A stretch of DNA of 64,000 bases from the NCBI GenBank assembly GCA_027943335.1, contig BSBK01000765.1, positions 441,001 through 505,000 on the forward strand, given 5' to 3'. Under the pieces are notes generated by a model, which saw only the letters and a program-made list of their open reading frames with translations, had not been told where the DNA came from and searched no databases. Below, piece after piece: positions 35,194 to 47,900 of the stretch. The DNA comes from Chamaecyparis obtusa (lineage: Eukaryota > Streptophyta > Pinopsida > Cupressales > Cupressaceae). The first letter of the stretch is position 1; each line of letters starts with the position of its first letter. A program made the position numbers and the translations under genes.

Positions 35194-37440
35194 TGTTATA
35201 GTATATTAATATATTCCTAATTAAACTAACTTTTAGTAGGTACAATTCCCTCTTAAACAATTTTGCCAACATTTGGGAGGAACTATGTTGCAATGCAGCC
35301 TTGTTAATTTTTTATCACAAATAGACGTTTCTATTTGTATATTATTATTGATTTAAAATCTTTCCTAATTAAAATAAAAGAATTTATTTTCTAGTTTTAT
35401 GTTTTGTATATTTATTAAAATGATCAAACCATCATAAAATAATCATATGATAGGTAAGGGTGACCATCTTATTCTAGGCCTAGTCGACACTTATAGAGAT
35501 GGCATTTGAATTGTAATTTTTGAATACTATTGTTACAGAAATTTGTGTAAATTGAAAGAATTTTAATAAGTTTTTCTTTCAAGATTTTAGTGTTTCTATA
35601 ATGTTTTTGAAATATTTTTTTTAAAAAATATTTGTTAGAAGTCATATTTTTTATTGTCTTTCATTGATATGATTATGCATTTTCAATTGAACAAGGATTA
35701 AAAATCAAACTAATAACATAGTGTAACTATAAAAGCAAGCGATGGGCGAGATCAGGAGTAGGGGTAGGAGTAGGTGTGGCTCTAGTTTGAAACCTAGGGT
35801 TTTAGCAGTGAGATAGCAGAAGTCTGTAACTGATAGAGAAGGGGAGGACTCAACAGATGATGTTGATGATGGTGATGAGTTTTGGGGGTAGTTTCTCCAT
35901 GTATCCCCATTTTTTTTGACTCTATGTTGCTATGCTAGAGCTAGAACTTCTCTCTCATAGGGTGGGCACAAGATTGGATCCTACATTACCAGAGGGTCTT
36001 CCTATTTTTCCTTGCTCTAGGATTTTGTTGGGTATTTTTTTACGTTGATTCCAATGTAATGGTTTCATCCTTGGTGGCTCCTTTTCCTTCATGTTGGCAT
36101 TCAGGAGGATTGTTTCCTATCGATCCTGGCCTTCCTGGGTGTGGTTTCCTTGGGGCTAGGCTTCTCTGGCTTTTTGTATTGGTGTGTGACTTGTCTTTAT
36201 CACCTTCCTATCAATTGTGGAATGCGGGTTTGTAGTACACAAAGGGTTCCCCTCTTTTTCATGCTTCACCTTTTGGTTCATGATGCTTATCTTCCTTAGT
36301 TGGTGTGCTAGCTTGTGCCTTGGTGATTTGGGTCTTCTGGATGGCCCTCTTCTTGTTGTATCTTTTTTTGGAGTTTATTTTGGTAGGTTCTTTTTGTGCC
36401 TCCCTTCCCTATTTGTGAGTGTTCAGTTCAAATATTTTATCTGGGCTTCTCCTTCAAGTTTTTGGGCCTTATGCCACTAGTGTGGAGGGTCTTGGTGTTT
36501 TTATGTCTTTTTTGATGTAGGTGTTATAACTAAGAAGACACTCATTTGTTTTTTTTAGTTTTTTTGGCTAGCAACTCCATGTTGTGAACTAGATTTCTAT
36601 TGAGGTGGGGTTTCATTCTAAGGTTCAATGACAGTTGAAGGTTACTCTTCTTCTTCCCCTCTTCCTAGATTGAGGTGAAAGTTCCTATTGAGATGGAGGC
36701 TTGAGCTATTGAGGTGGCTTGTTGCTAGATGAAAGAGGTGGGAAGAGATAGTTGGTGGTATTCTCTATCACTTGGTTGTATGGAGGTTGGCTGGAATATG
36801 CTTGAGTTTTCTATTCAACTTTCCTTATCTCAACTTTTCCTATTGATTTGGGTTTCTCCCCTTTGCACATGTCAAGGTGTATTGTCGTTGGGCTAGGTCT
36901 TTATTGAGAGGATTGTTATTTTCCAGGGAACTTTTCTTATATCTTCTTTCTTTTGGCAGTATTTGGCTTGGTGGTTTGGCGATCCTTCCAAAATCTTGTT
37001 TATCTAATGAAGGTTAAGGGAGCCTTTCAAAACCCTAATGTCATGGTGCAGCTGAAGCTTAATCTATTCATGTATCTAAGATGCTTTTTTTTAATTATGG
37101 TTTTGTGCTGCTAGGAGGGAATGGTCTTTCTTTCATAGAAGAAGGTTATAGTTTAGGGAATCCTTTAAATCCCTATGATGGTTTTGGGTTTGAGGTTAAA
37201 ACCCAAGTTTTCTTCAGCTGGTTCTTTTTCATGCTTTTCTTTCATGTTTGGATGGATGTTGACAATTTTCAAGGGCCCATCTCTGTATGTGGTTCTTTTG
37301 AGTAAGGATTGGGCTGGTGTGTCCCTCAAAACCCAAAGTTATCCTTTCTTGGATGATTATCTATTTGGTTTGAGGCCTTGGTGTTGTTTTTTGATTTTTG
37401 GGTAGCTGATATTATTTTGGTTTTCATTTTTTCTATTGGT
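35194..37440. other. No supported gene
   Basis: Flank of element B followed, from about 35730, by T/G-rich DNA with short open stretches (for example 36217-36480 and 37081-37405) that are hydrophobic and have no recognisable domain. The style (GATGGGCGAGATCAGGAG, then long pyrimidine-rich tracts) might be a LINE 5' region, but I see no diagnostic motif. Confidence 0.3.
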
Positions 37441-38639
37441 TATGGGTGTATAAACTAAATATGGGCCTCTAATTTAGCCTTACATTTCAACATAGTCATT
37501 GCTCATCAATCACACATAAGAATGAATGTGAGATCATTCATCCTGAATGCATGGATGATTCAACCTATTGCCTCCTATCTAGGTAAGGTTATGAATGGCT
37601 CTTAGAATTGAGATTCCAACAACCATAGACTAGCACTAGAATGGATGATTTTAAGCTAGAAAGAAAAATGCAATTACTCTAGAATGATAATGAAAGATTA
37701 ATCTAGAGATAATTAAAGTATGAATACCAATCTAAGAACAATGAAAGCAACCTATATCAATATAAAATACATTATTGATCTAAGCATGATATTGATTTAA
37801 AAATGATTATTAAACTAGCAATTAATTGAAAGCTTGAATGCACATGAATTGAGGTCAAAGTTCGACAAAGTTCCAATACTTAAAATGTTGTTTCCCCATG
37901 AATGAGAAATAAGAGTTCTTTTATAGAATGTCGGGTTCAATCGACGGTTGACATTGAATGAGATGAATGGTCAAGATTGAAGGAGAGTTTAACTCAGAAT
38001 AGAAAGTTTCCTGTAGAGAGATAGTCAAATGTTTGCCTTTTGAGTGAGTGGAGCAGTTAACTGATTTGTTACACTTTTGAATTTCCATTTAACTCAAAGT
38101 TTCCTTTTTTGAATTGAAGAGATGATTTTTGAGGAGAATATTTGATTAAATAAATTAAATATGACCTCACAATGGACTTTCTCAATTGTTTGAATAATTA
38201 AATTCAATTATTGAAATGGGGATATTTATTTAAAAACCAAATATTTATTTAATTACTTTTTCATGTGTATTTTAGCTAAAGGGGTGTATTTAATTTAATT
38301 AAAGTGCTAGGACTTTATAATTAAATTAATCAATCATAGAGTTTATTTAGCCAATTATAGTCAATATTTAGGAATTAAATATGTCATGTGATTGATACAG
38401 GTTTAGGGTCTTCTACACTTGACATTAAGTCAAGTAGAGTAAATGAGGGAGACATAATTTCCTAGTACAATAAGACTTTGGTGATTCAAAAAGATTATAT
38501 AATGAGACAAAATGCAACAAAATTGGTTAGGGTTGCAAGATGCCAATTTTGGGGTATTACATTTTTCTCCTCTTTTAATTGATGTATGAACAATGCATTG
38601 ATTCAAATAATAGTCTAAAGTGATGATTGATGAGAGTTT
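37441..38639. other. No supported gene
   Basis: AT-rich, stop-filled DNA. It includes TTTTGGGGTATTACATTTTTCTCC (38549 onward), a phrase typical of retroelement-derived noncoding DNA. Nothing further can be supported. Confidence 0.3.
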
Positions 38640-39485
38640 CATGAATATCTTCAGAATGAAGCTTAACCCTCCAAAGTCTAGGTTATATTGCCAAGACACT
38701 GATCAAATCAAGTTGTAAAACCATGTCCATAATAGAGCTTGATTCTCTAAAGTCTAGGTTAGATTGCAAAGACATCGGTCAGATTATCACTTTTTATAAT
38801 GTTGTCCCCATAATGAGGCTCAATCATTAGGAGTTAGGGTTAGATTTCCCCAATGACAATCTATTGAATGATAACTGATGTAGATTTTTAGGACCATCTC
38901 TAGAATGAAGCTTAGTCCTCTAGAACCCAGGTTAGATTGCCTAGATGCTAGGTAGGAAGATCTTTTGAGAGCCATATTCAAAATGAAGCTTGAATTTTAC
39001 GGATCAAGGTTAGATTGCCCCAATACCTAGTAGAGAGATTTTGAGAACCATCTCTAGAATGAAGCTTGATTCCTAGGGATCTGAGTTAGATTGCTTAGAT
39101 ACCTAATAGGATTTTGTGAACCATCTCCCCAACAAAGCTTAATCCTCAAGGATCTAAGTTAGACTACTCAGATAAATAGTAATGAGATTTTGAGAACTAT
39201 CTCCAGAATGAAGCTTGATTCCCAAGGATCTGAGTTAGATTTCTCAGATACCTAAAAATATTTCAAGAACCATCTCCAGAATGAAGCTTGATCCTCAAGG
39301 ATCTGAGTTAGATTTCTCAGATACCTAAAGAAATTTTGAGAACCATCTCTAGAATGAAGCTTGATCATCAAGGATCTGAGTTAGATTGCTCCAATACCTA
39401 AAGAGATTTCAAAAACCATCTCCAAAATGAAGCTTGATCCTCAGGGATCTAAGTTAGATTGCTTAGATACCTAATAGTATGATGA
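38640..39485. repeat. Minisatellite with a unit of about 74 bp
   Basis: GAATGAAGCTTGATCCTCA followed by AGGATCTGAGTTAGATT and ACCTAAAGAGATTTTGAGAA recurs. The AATGAAGCTT marker is seen near 38654, 38894, 38981, 39057, 39203, 39275, 39350 and 39425. The first units are more diverged and irregular, the later ones regular. Confidence 0.85.
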
Positions 39486-42267
39486 CAAGATGTAAGACAC
39501 ATAGATGACCCTAATGGTTTGAGATTATGGAATATCTAGTTTTTACATTGAGGTAAAAAAAATTTAACATGCCCCAAGTGATGAGATGCCCCTATCAATG
39601 AGGAATTTTGAATTTAGATTATATTGATTTGAGAACTGATTCAGTGATTCAATGATGCAATCATCCTGCCCCGTCAGGAGCAAAAATTGAAATATGACAC
39701 TTCATAAAAGTGATTGATAATAATAGGTTGTAGATATAGATAGAATAAAAGGTCTAGGAGAACTCAAAATAGATTATAGAAGATTTGAGAAGATTCAGAA
39801 GTGATCAGGAGTGATCTTGACACAGGGGCAGGGTAGATACAAGCAAAATCAAGCAGAATTGAGTCCACTTGAATCCACAACCACTTAGAGTTACACAATG
39901 GAAGAAATATAGAGACACATGAATGCAATGAAATCACAATTGATATGAGACAATAAATTGGCAACAACAACAAAGAATTATAATATTTCTTTCAACATGC
40001 TCGACTGTGAGGCCTTCCGGGTTCGACCTTATACAATGAGAATTATGAAATCAAAATTACAACTCGCATCCTATCTTTCTCTCCAATGATATATCTTGAT
40101 AATTATCCTCCTTGGATCTCCCTTTATTCCCTACTACATCAATCTAGACTCTTTATATAGCCAACTAATTAGCCATAGGTCGGCTAGTCAGGCATTTAAT
40201 TACAATATAGGTCCAGTCTCAAGATTTAAACCAAAAATAATGCTAGAATGAATATAAATTAATAAAAATTTGTATTTAGGTCCTTAAATGAACCAATAAA
40301 ATTACTTTAAGTGCACAAGGTCCCATTTGATCACACGGAACATCGCAAGAAGAAACACCACATGTTTCACCCAAAAATTGGCAGAAAATAGGTCCTGAGG
40401 AAAAATGGGCATAACTTTTTACTCATAATGAATTAGGGATTTTGATATTGGGAAATGATAGTAATTTAGGTCCTATAAAGTTAATTAATAGAAAAAAGGA
40501 TTATTCCTTATGAATCAAGGTCACCAACATGAACAATCAGCACCAAAATTGCAGTAACGGCTCAGACCCAAAACTGGCAAAAAAGAGGTTCCCTGCCAAA
40601 ATGGCCATATCTTTTGACTCATAATGAATTAGGAGCTACACATTTTGGAAATGATAGTAAATTAGGTCCTATTTAAGGCCCTAAGTGTGAAAGATATTAT
40701 TATTTAAGGATAAAGGTCACCATGGTGTGCAATCAGCCCCAAAACTGCAGGAGAATACTACTCTAACAACAAGAAAACAGCTCTAACTTTCAAACTATCC
40801 ATCCAAAATTTATGTGCTCATAGGAGAAGGCTCCCAAATAGGTCCTTAGCATAATGTAAGATTCACACACCATGAAACCATAAAATTCAAATATTATAAA
40901 GAAAACAACAGCAAACAGGTACAGAAATTAGGAAATGTTTTTGGTTGATGCAAGATTGCTCAAAGACCCAAGATGCTCCTACATTAGACCTGGAGTGATT
41001 TCAAGGTCTGGTTGACAAAGTTTGACCAACTTTGACTAGAGTTGACTAGAGTTAAATTTTGATGAAAAAGTTGAAGATGTTGAGAAAATACTGATGTGGG
41101 ATGATTCTGACAAGAAATTGATGTCAGAGAGGTGACTATACAAGCATTCGATCACATCAGTCCTAGAAATTTTAAAACATGATTTTGAGCTATGTAGAAG
41201 TGTTAGATTTTGGTTTTGATCTTGAAAATGGATTCAAAGTGGTCAATTTAGCTGAGGGCATAATTTTTATGCAAAATGGAGCACTTGTGCAGTCATGATG
41301 AAGTTGGGATGTGAGATGAGAACCCTCGAGAGACAAATCTAGGAGAATATAGTGAAGTGAGCATCAAACACTATCGCAATGCAAGTCTCAAGTGAAGACG
41401 CAGTCCTAAGCTAGATGTGATCCCTATGACTTGGTTGCTAGACCCAGTAGATAGTTTTCATCATAGAGATTTTGTTATAGGATGGCCACCAGATGTCATA
41501 TAGCCCTCACTAACAAGGAAATCATGAGAATATGAATATGACATTAGTCTTAGATTTGTTAGAACAAGGTGTAAGAATTAAGGTACAAGAAGCCAGAATG
41601 ACCAGAACACCCTTTTGATTTAGCAAGTGAACATAAGCACCAAAGCATAATTTCTAGGATGACCAGAATGTTTCATGTGTGAAAGTACATTAGACATGTG
41701 AGAGTTTCTCCTTTTTTTAAGTGATTGCTAAGTATATTGAGGATGCTCGTAGTGACCCTTACATTCACTTCACAAGACGAGCATTAAGATTTCACTTTTA
41801 GTAGAAAATAATTCTCTAAAACAAACAAGGAGAAGAACCAACCTCACCAAGTTTCCATATAAAAGGATTTGAGGTACACATGGCCATATAACAAGTGATA
41901 GAGGCTCTCATAGTGGAAACCCATTTTATATGGATCCATTAGAGCATTGGAACTAAACTGATAAGTAGAAAGAAAGGAAAAGATCATTCCCCCAGTATTC
42001 ACATCTCTTAGGAAAGATAGACGTCATGGACTTGCTCAAGAAGGAATGACTAAGAAAAAAGACAAACAAACAAAAGAGAAGCTCAACATGTTTCAGATAG
42101 TTACAAATATAGTGTGAGTTTTAGTTTAAGCAGATTGATGTCGAATTGGAAGATGTATAACATTCACAAGAAGTATCAAGAGTATGGGGATAGTAGACAG
42201 ACATAGTGAGCATCACTGGTCACTAACATGAGGGAGATCCTCAAGGAGAGAGATCTCAGTATGAACA
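39486..42267. other. No supported gene; probable decayed repeat DNA
   Basis: Moderately AT-rich with no long frame. A CATAACTTTTTACTCATAATGAATTAGG phrase near 40410 recurs near 40607, so a repeat of about 195 bp is present twice (about 40380-40740). The rest shows nothing I recognise up to the left LTR of the copia element. Confidence 0.35.
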
Positions 42268-43572
42268 TGTTAGGAATAGTCCCAAGAGATAACTGAGAGG
42301 GGGGGGGGGTGAATCAGTTATCTACAAGTTTCAATTCTTTATCCGTTTAAGTATACTTAAACATAAAGCATAAACACAATAAAAGAACACTTGAACACAA
42401 CACCAATATTTTGGTTACGAGAAAACCCAAATAGGTAAAAACCTTGGTGGGACTTGAAAACCACTAATATTCTATACTAGTGTAAAATGATCATTGCTAG
42501 AAGATCCTTTACCCTGTTAGGAGTAGCTTTACAATATATTAAGTATAGTACACCTGGTTAAGGGTCAGACCCTATTAGGAGTCTTTTACAATTTTCCCTA
42601 TTAGGGGAGAGGACGCACTATCTAAGAGCTCACTACTCAAATGTGCGAAGGCTACAACCTTCTAAATAACAGATATACACCATATCTAGATCTTGGTGAG
42701 CTGCGCTTTGACCTACTGTCTGGATCAGTTCCAATGAATAGCACACATACTCTACTTGGTCACATAGACCTTCTTCTGATGGTTCAATACTTCACACACT
42801 CTGCTCTACTCTGCTTAATCAACCTTGAACCACACTTCAGCAATCAAAAATGACTACCTATAAATATCTTTCCTCCAAATGATATAATCAAGTCATCCTA
42901 TTAGAACCACCTTAAAATAATATTAGAGAAACCATAATAAACTCCAACAAACATTATGTCGGCTCTATTATGCACGCAACTCATTCTGGGACCTGTCTAA
43001 TAAAATAATTGTCGACGCACGTCACAAACTGTCGGCTCTACCAAAACAACTAGAACTTTCTCTGTAAGATGAATTAACTTATGCACTCTTAATAAAACAT
43101 CAATAACACTTCTCCAAGCTTAAATCCAAGGGTGCATATCCTCAAGATAGGCGCAACTCAAGAAAAAATAAAATCTCTGTCGGCTCTTCTGAACAAACAT
43201 AGGAAACTACTAGTGTGAATAGCGACTGCATAACTTCACTTGCATTCATCATTAGACTATGTGTTCATAACTAAAACATCACTAACATGTCTTCAACATA
43301 TATCCTAGGGTACATGCCCATAAGACAACTTTATGAACAACCGTACATAGAACACTACCTGTAACTTTGTCAGGAACATTGCTGACACAAGTTGCTATAT
43401 AACTGTCTGTACTTACAATTAACCTCTACACCCATGATATCATGCTGATATCATGTCCATACATCATATACTAAATGATTACTACATAATACTTCCATGC
43501 ATGCTACTTTCCATATGTTGTCATCAATGACAAACATACAGTCAGTACTGGCCTACTAGAAAATCTCCAACA
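42268..43572 (-). repeat. 3' LTR of the copia element
   Basis: Near-identical to 54406-55712. It contains a G tract (near 42299-42310) that is also long in the other copy. It ends, on the plus strand, with CTCCAACA followed by the complement of the polypurine tract. Confidence 0.9.
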
Positions 43573-44018
43573 ATCTCCCCCTTTGGCATTGATGGAAACA
43601 TGTGGAGTGAAAAACCACCATCAACCCAAATGAACATTTCTTTTATAACATTCTCCATTTCCTCTTCAAAACTTCCCCAAAGATGAATCCTCCATCTGCT
43701 AAAATATTTTCTAATATTATCTATTTCCTCAACAGTACTGCTGTCATAATTGAATGTTGCTCCCCCTTAGTATATTACTCCTTTTACTTTTGATTTTCAT
43801 GACTCTATATATATACTCCCTCTTTGACATCAATGGAAGAAGGTGCCATTCATTTTAAGCACGGTACTACTCCTGAGGTAGAGTAGTCAACCTTCCATTA
43901 GTCCCTGAGGACTGATGCCATTCCTACTTCCTTCTAAGTAGAATCAGGGAAGGGAATTACTCCCAACTTCCCCCTGAGATACTCAAAAGTATCCTTAGGA
44001 AAGGGATTTTTGAATATA
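43573..44018 (-). pseudogene. 3' end of copia pol (end of RNase H) split off by the gypsy insertion
   Basis: Continues the RNase H frame that stops at 50335-50340. After the insertion point it codes for IFKNPFPKDTFEYLRGKLGV and ends at a TAG at 43936-43934. This is the usual C-terminus of copia RNase H (family form: DIFTKPLP...LR.KLGV). The remainder up to the polypurine tract is noncoding. Confidence 0.8.
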
Positions 44019-44870
44019 TGATGCAGGAGCATCCTGGGTGTAAGAGCAATCTTGCATCACCAAAAAATATTTTTGTTTTTATATTCAATAAGGGCTATCT
44101 TGTACAGAGCTACTATTTATGGAAACTTGCTATTTTTAGTAAGTTGGTCTTATGATATCAGAATGTTCTAATTTTACATGTGGAGGTTCATCTTAGTCAT
44201 ATCAGCCTGCCAGCAAAGTTTCATGGCTAGATCAGGTCTAGTTTTGAAGATATTGAAGATTTTTGGTATTGACAGTAAGGTACAGAAACTTTGAACTCAG
44301 TTTTGAAGGCTTTAGAGGCCCCAAATGAGGTTGAAATTTTGGGTGAAAAGTGCTTGCACCAGTCAAGCCTGTAGAGCACTTTGTGGCATTTCCAAAATGG
44401 GGTTATAATAGTCAATCGAGAAACTAGTGATGACTTATGGTCTCTGGAAGTCAGGCCACCTGAAATGGCAGAAAATAATTTTCCTTCAAAATTTTTGTTT
44501 GGGTTTCAAAAGTTATTTTGAGCCGACTTTGATGTAATAAATTGAAAAATAAAATAATTCTAAGTTTGGTCAGCCCTTAGGGCTAAATTTTTGGAACCTT
44601 CTCAGGTGGTGGAAAATGCCTATATAATGAAGGCCTGTAGTGTTGTCTAGGGTAGTTCGGGGTAGTAGATCTAGGTATTGATTCGAGGCTTTGTCCTATA
44701 GAATATTGTAAGGGAATGCCCATGTGGCGTTGCATATTGTAATTTTGAAAGTTTGTAATTCCACATTTGTGGAGATAATAAGAAGCCAATTTTCTATTCT
44801 TGCATATTGTTGCTATTGTTTCTCTATTTTTGTTATGTGTTTGTGGTATTAAGGGGAGCACCCTTCATTA
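44019..44870 (+). repeat. 5' LTR of the chromovirus
   Basis: Starts TGATGCAGGAGC. Contains a TATA-like TGCCTATATAATGAAGG near 44609-44625, probably the promoter. Ends CCCTTCATTA, where the 3' copy has CATCA. Confidence 0.9.
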
Positions 44871-44965
44871 AGTGGTATCAGAGTAGGAGTTCTTGAGTGT
44901 GTAAATAGATCGCCGACTATGAGGTAGTTTGCACTAGGACCGTGGTTAGGGTTTCAGCACACATC

Positions 44966-47900
44966 ATGAAAATGCCTCCATGAAGGGAACGTGGTGGAAG
45001 AGCTGATGTTGTAACACTTGAGGTTAGAGTGCTCTAGAGACAAGTGTGAGCATTGCAAGAGGAGATTCACAAAGGAATGAATCTTAATGTCAGAGATGAA
45101 AGTGAGGATGAAGCTGAAGAAGAGGATCAAGAAGGAGAAGTTGAAGTTGTGAACTAGGAGGAAGAAAGACTTTTTCAAGCCATTTCCAAGATCAGAATAA
45201 GACCTAAGATTGAGGTTCCTACATTTTCAAGAAATCTTAAACCATAAGAATTGATCGACTAGATTAATGAATGTGAAGAATATTTTGAGTATGAAGATAT
45301 TGAGGATCCTGATAGGGTCAAATTCGTGAAGGCCAAACTGAAAGGTCATGCGAAGATTTGGTGGTAAGAGATTCAATTGGAGTGAAATAGAAGAGGGAAA
45401 GATAAAATTACAAGATGGGATCGGATGGTGGATAAATTGAAGTGACAGTTCATCATTGTTGATTATGAGCTTGACCTACTGAAGAAAATGCAAATTTTGA
45501 AGCAAGTGGGATGATCTATTCAAGAGTATACAGAGGAGTTCTATTAAATCCTCATCAAAACAGGCCATGCAGAAGCTGATAAGGATAAAGTTTCTCATTA
45601 CCTTAATGGGTTGAGGCCCAGCATTCAGGAGGAGCTGAATTTGGTTCGAATGAACAGTATTGAAGAGGCATACCAGTTTGCCCTAAAAGTGGAGGAAAAG
45701 ATAAACAAGAAGTTCAAGAGCAGACAAAATGGAAGAGGTCACAGTGGATGATCTGGTGGATGGTCATATGGAGACTGAAATGAAGATCTGAAAAAGAAGG
45801 ATGAGGCCAGTAGTAGTCAAAATCAGAGAGGAAATAATTCCAATCATTTCCAAGATCAGAACAATAGAGATCAGAGAGGAAGAGGAAGAGGACAAAGTTC
45901 AGGAAGAAGGGGCTTCCGTGGAACATGTTTTCACTATGGAGAAGAAGGTCATAGGGCATTTGAATGTCCTCAATGCCAAGGAAGGATAGATAGGAGGAAT
46001 GAAGGCTAGACCAAAGTTACACCTATAGATGAAGATGCTAGATCGTCAAATTCTGAAGATGTTGAAAGAGGAGAAACACTGATTAATAGAAGAGTCTTGC
46101 TGAGTGGTGAGAATGAACCTAAACAAAGGAGGAGCCTATTTCACACTATATGCAAGTGTGAGGGTAAATGTTGTGATGTGATTATCGATAGTGGAAGCAT
46201 TGACAATTTGGTGTCAGAAGAGATGGTGACAAAGTTGAAGCTCAAGAGATAGAAACACCCACATCCATATCAGATTTCCTGGGTGCAGGATGACTACAAG
46301 GTCATGGTTAGTGAACAGTGCCTGGTAAAGTTCAAGATCGATGGGTACCAAGATGAGGTACTATGTGATATCATATCTATGGATGCATGTCATATGTTTT
46401 TGGGTAGACCATGGTAGTTTGACAGATGTGCTATACACGATGGTCGTGCGAATACCTATTCCCTAACAAAGGATGGAGTGTGACATAAGTTAAAGCCATT
46501 GAAGGAGACCGAAGAAAATGTAGGTGGTAATGCAAGAATAACATTTATTGATGGAAGAAAATTCCTAGATGGTATGAGGCATGAGCATGTGTGTTTTTCT
46601 TTAATTCTAAAAGCTAGTAAAGAAGTAGAGGATGTACCTGTAGAGGTTGCAAATTTGTTGAATGAGTTTCAGGATATTGTATCTGATAATGTACCTGATG
46701 GATTACCACTGATAAGGAAGATTAGTCATCAGATGAATTTGATTTCAAGAGCCAGTTTTCCAAACAAGGCACCACACAGAATGATAGTAGCAGAAAGTGA
46801 AGAGTTGAATAGACAAGTACATGAGTTATTGCAGAAAGGGTTGATTCGAGAGAGTCTGATTCTCTGTGCTGTACCGACAGTATTAGCACCAAAGAAGAAT
46901 GGAGAATGGAGGATGTGTACAGATTCCTGAGCAATAAACAAGATCACAATCAAGTATAGGTTTCCATTGCCATGAATGGATGATATTATGGATTGTTTGA
47001 GCGCAACTGTGTATTTCTCAAAGATAGATTTGAAGAGTGGATATCACTAGATTTAGATCAGAGAAGGAGATGAATGGAAGACTACCTTCAAGACAAAGGA
47101 AGGACTCTATGAGTGGTTATTCATGCCTTTTGGGCTAACCAATGCACCGAGCACTTTCATGCAGCTCATGAACAAGGTTCTGAAAGAATTTTTGGGTAAG
47201 TTTGTCATTGTGTACCTAGATGATATTTTGATCTTTAGTATGACATTGGAAGAGCATATGATGCATATTCATATGGTGTTTGAGAAGATGAGAGATGAGA
47301 AATTATTGATTAATTTGAAGAAGTGCAGTTTTGTGAAGAAAGAGTTAGTGTATTTGGGATTTTTAGTTTCAACAGAAGGTCTAAAAATGGACCCAGAGAA
47401 GGTACAGGCTATCTTTGAATGGCCTACTCCAAGGAGTGCTATCAAGGTAAGATCTTTTCATGGTCTAGCTAGTTTTTACAGAAATTTTATCAAATATTTT
47501 AGCAGTATTTGTGGTCCCTTGACTAAAACAATGAGAGGGGATAGAAAAGAGTTTAAGTGGACTAATGGGGTAGAAAAGAGTTTTCAATTGTTGAAAAAAA
47601 AAGTTACAGAACAACCTATTTTAACACTTCTAGATTTTAATAAGGTGTTTCAAGTAGACTGTGATGCTAGTGGTACTACAATAGGAGCTGTTATGAGCCA
47701 AGAAGGTAAACCTATTGCTTATTTCAATGAGAAGTTAAATGATGCCAAGAGAAAGTATTTTGTTTATGATCAGGAATTTTATGCTATAGTTCAGGCATTG
47801 AAGAAGTGGAGACACTATCTGCTTCCTAAGGAGTTTGTTTTGTATACTGATCATCAAGCTTTGCAATATTTGAATAGTCAAGGAAAGTTGAATCAAAGGC

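Noticed and set aside
36217..37405. Hydrophobic frames that look like membrane proteins
   Set aside because: T-rich composition alone yields Phe/Leu-rich translations; no homology or splice signals could be supported.
42641..42853. Conserved 70-codon frame, also at 54780-54992
   Set aside because: It is conserved only because both copies lie in the two LTRs of the copia element, antisense to its transcription.
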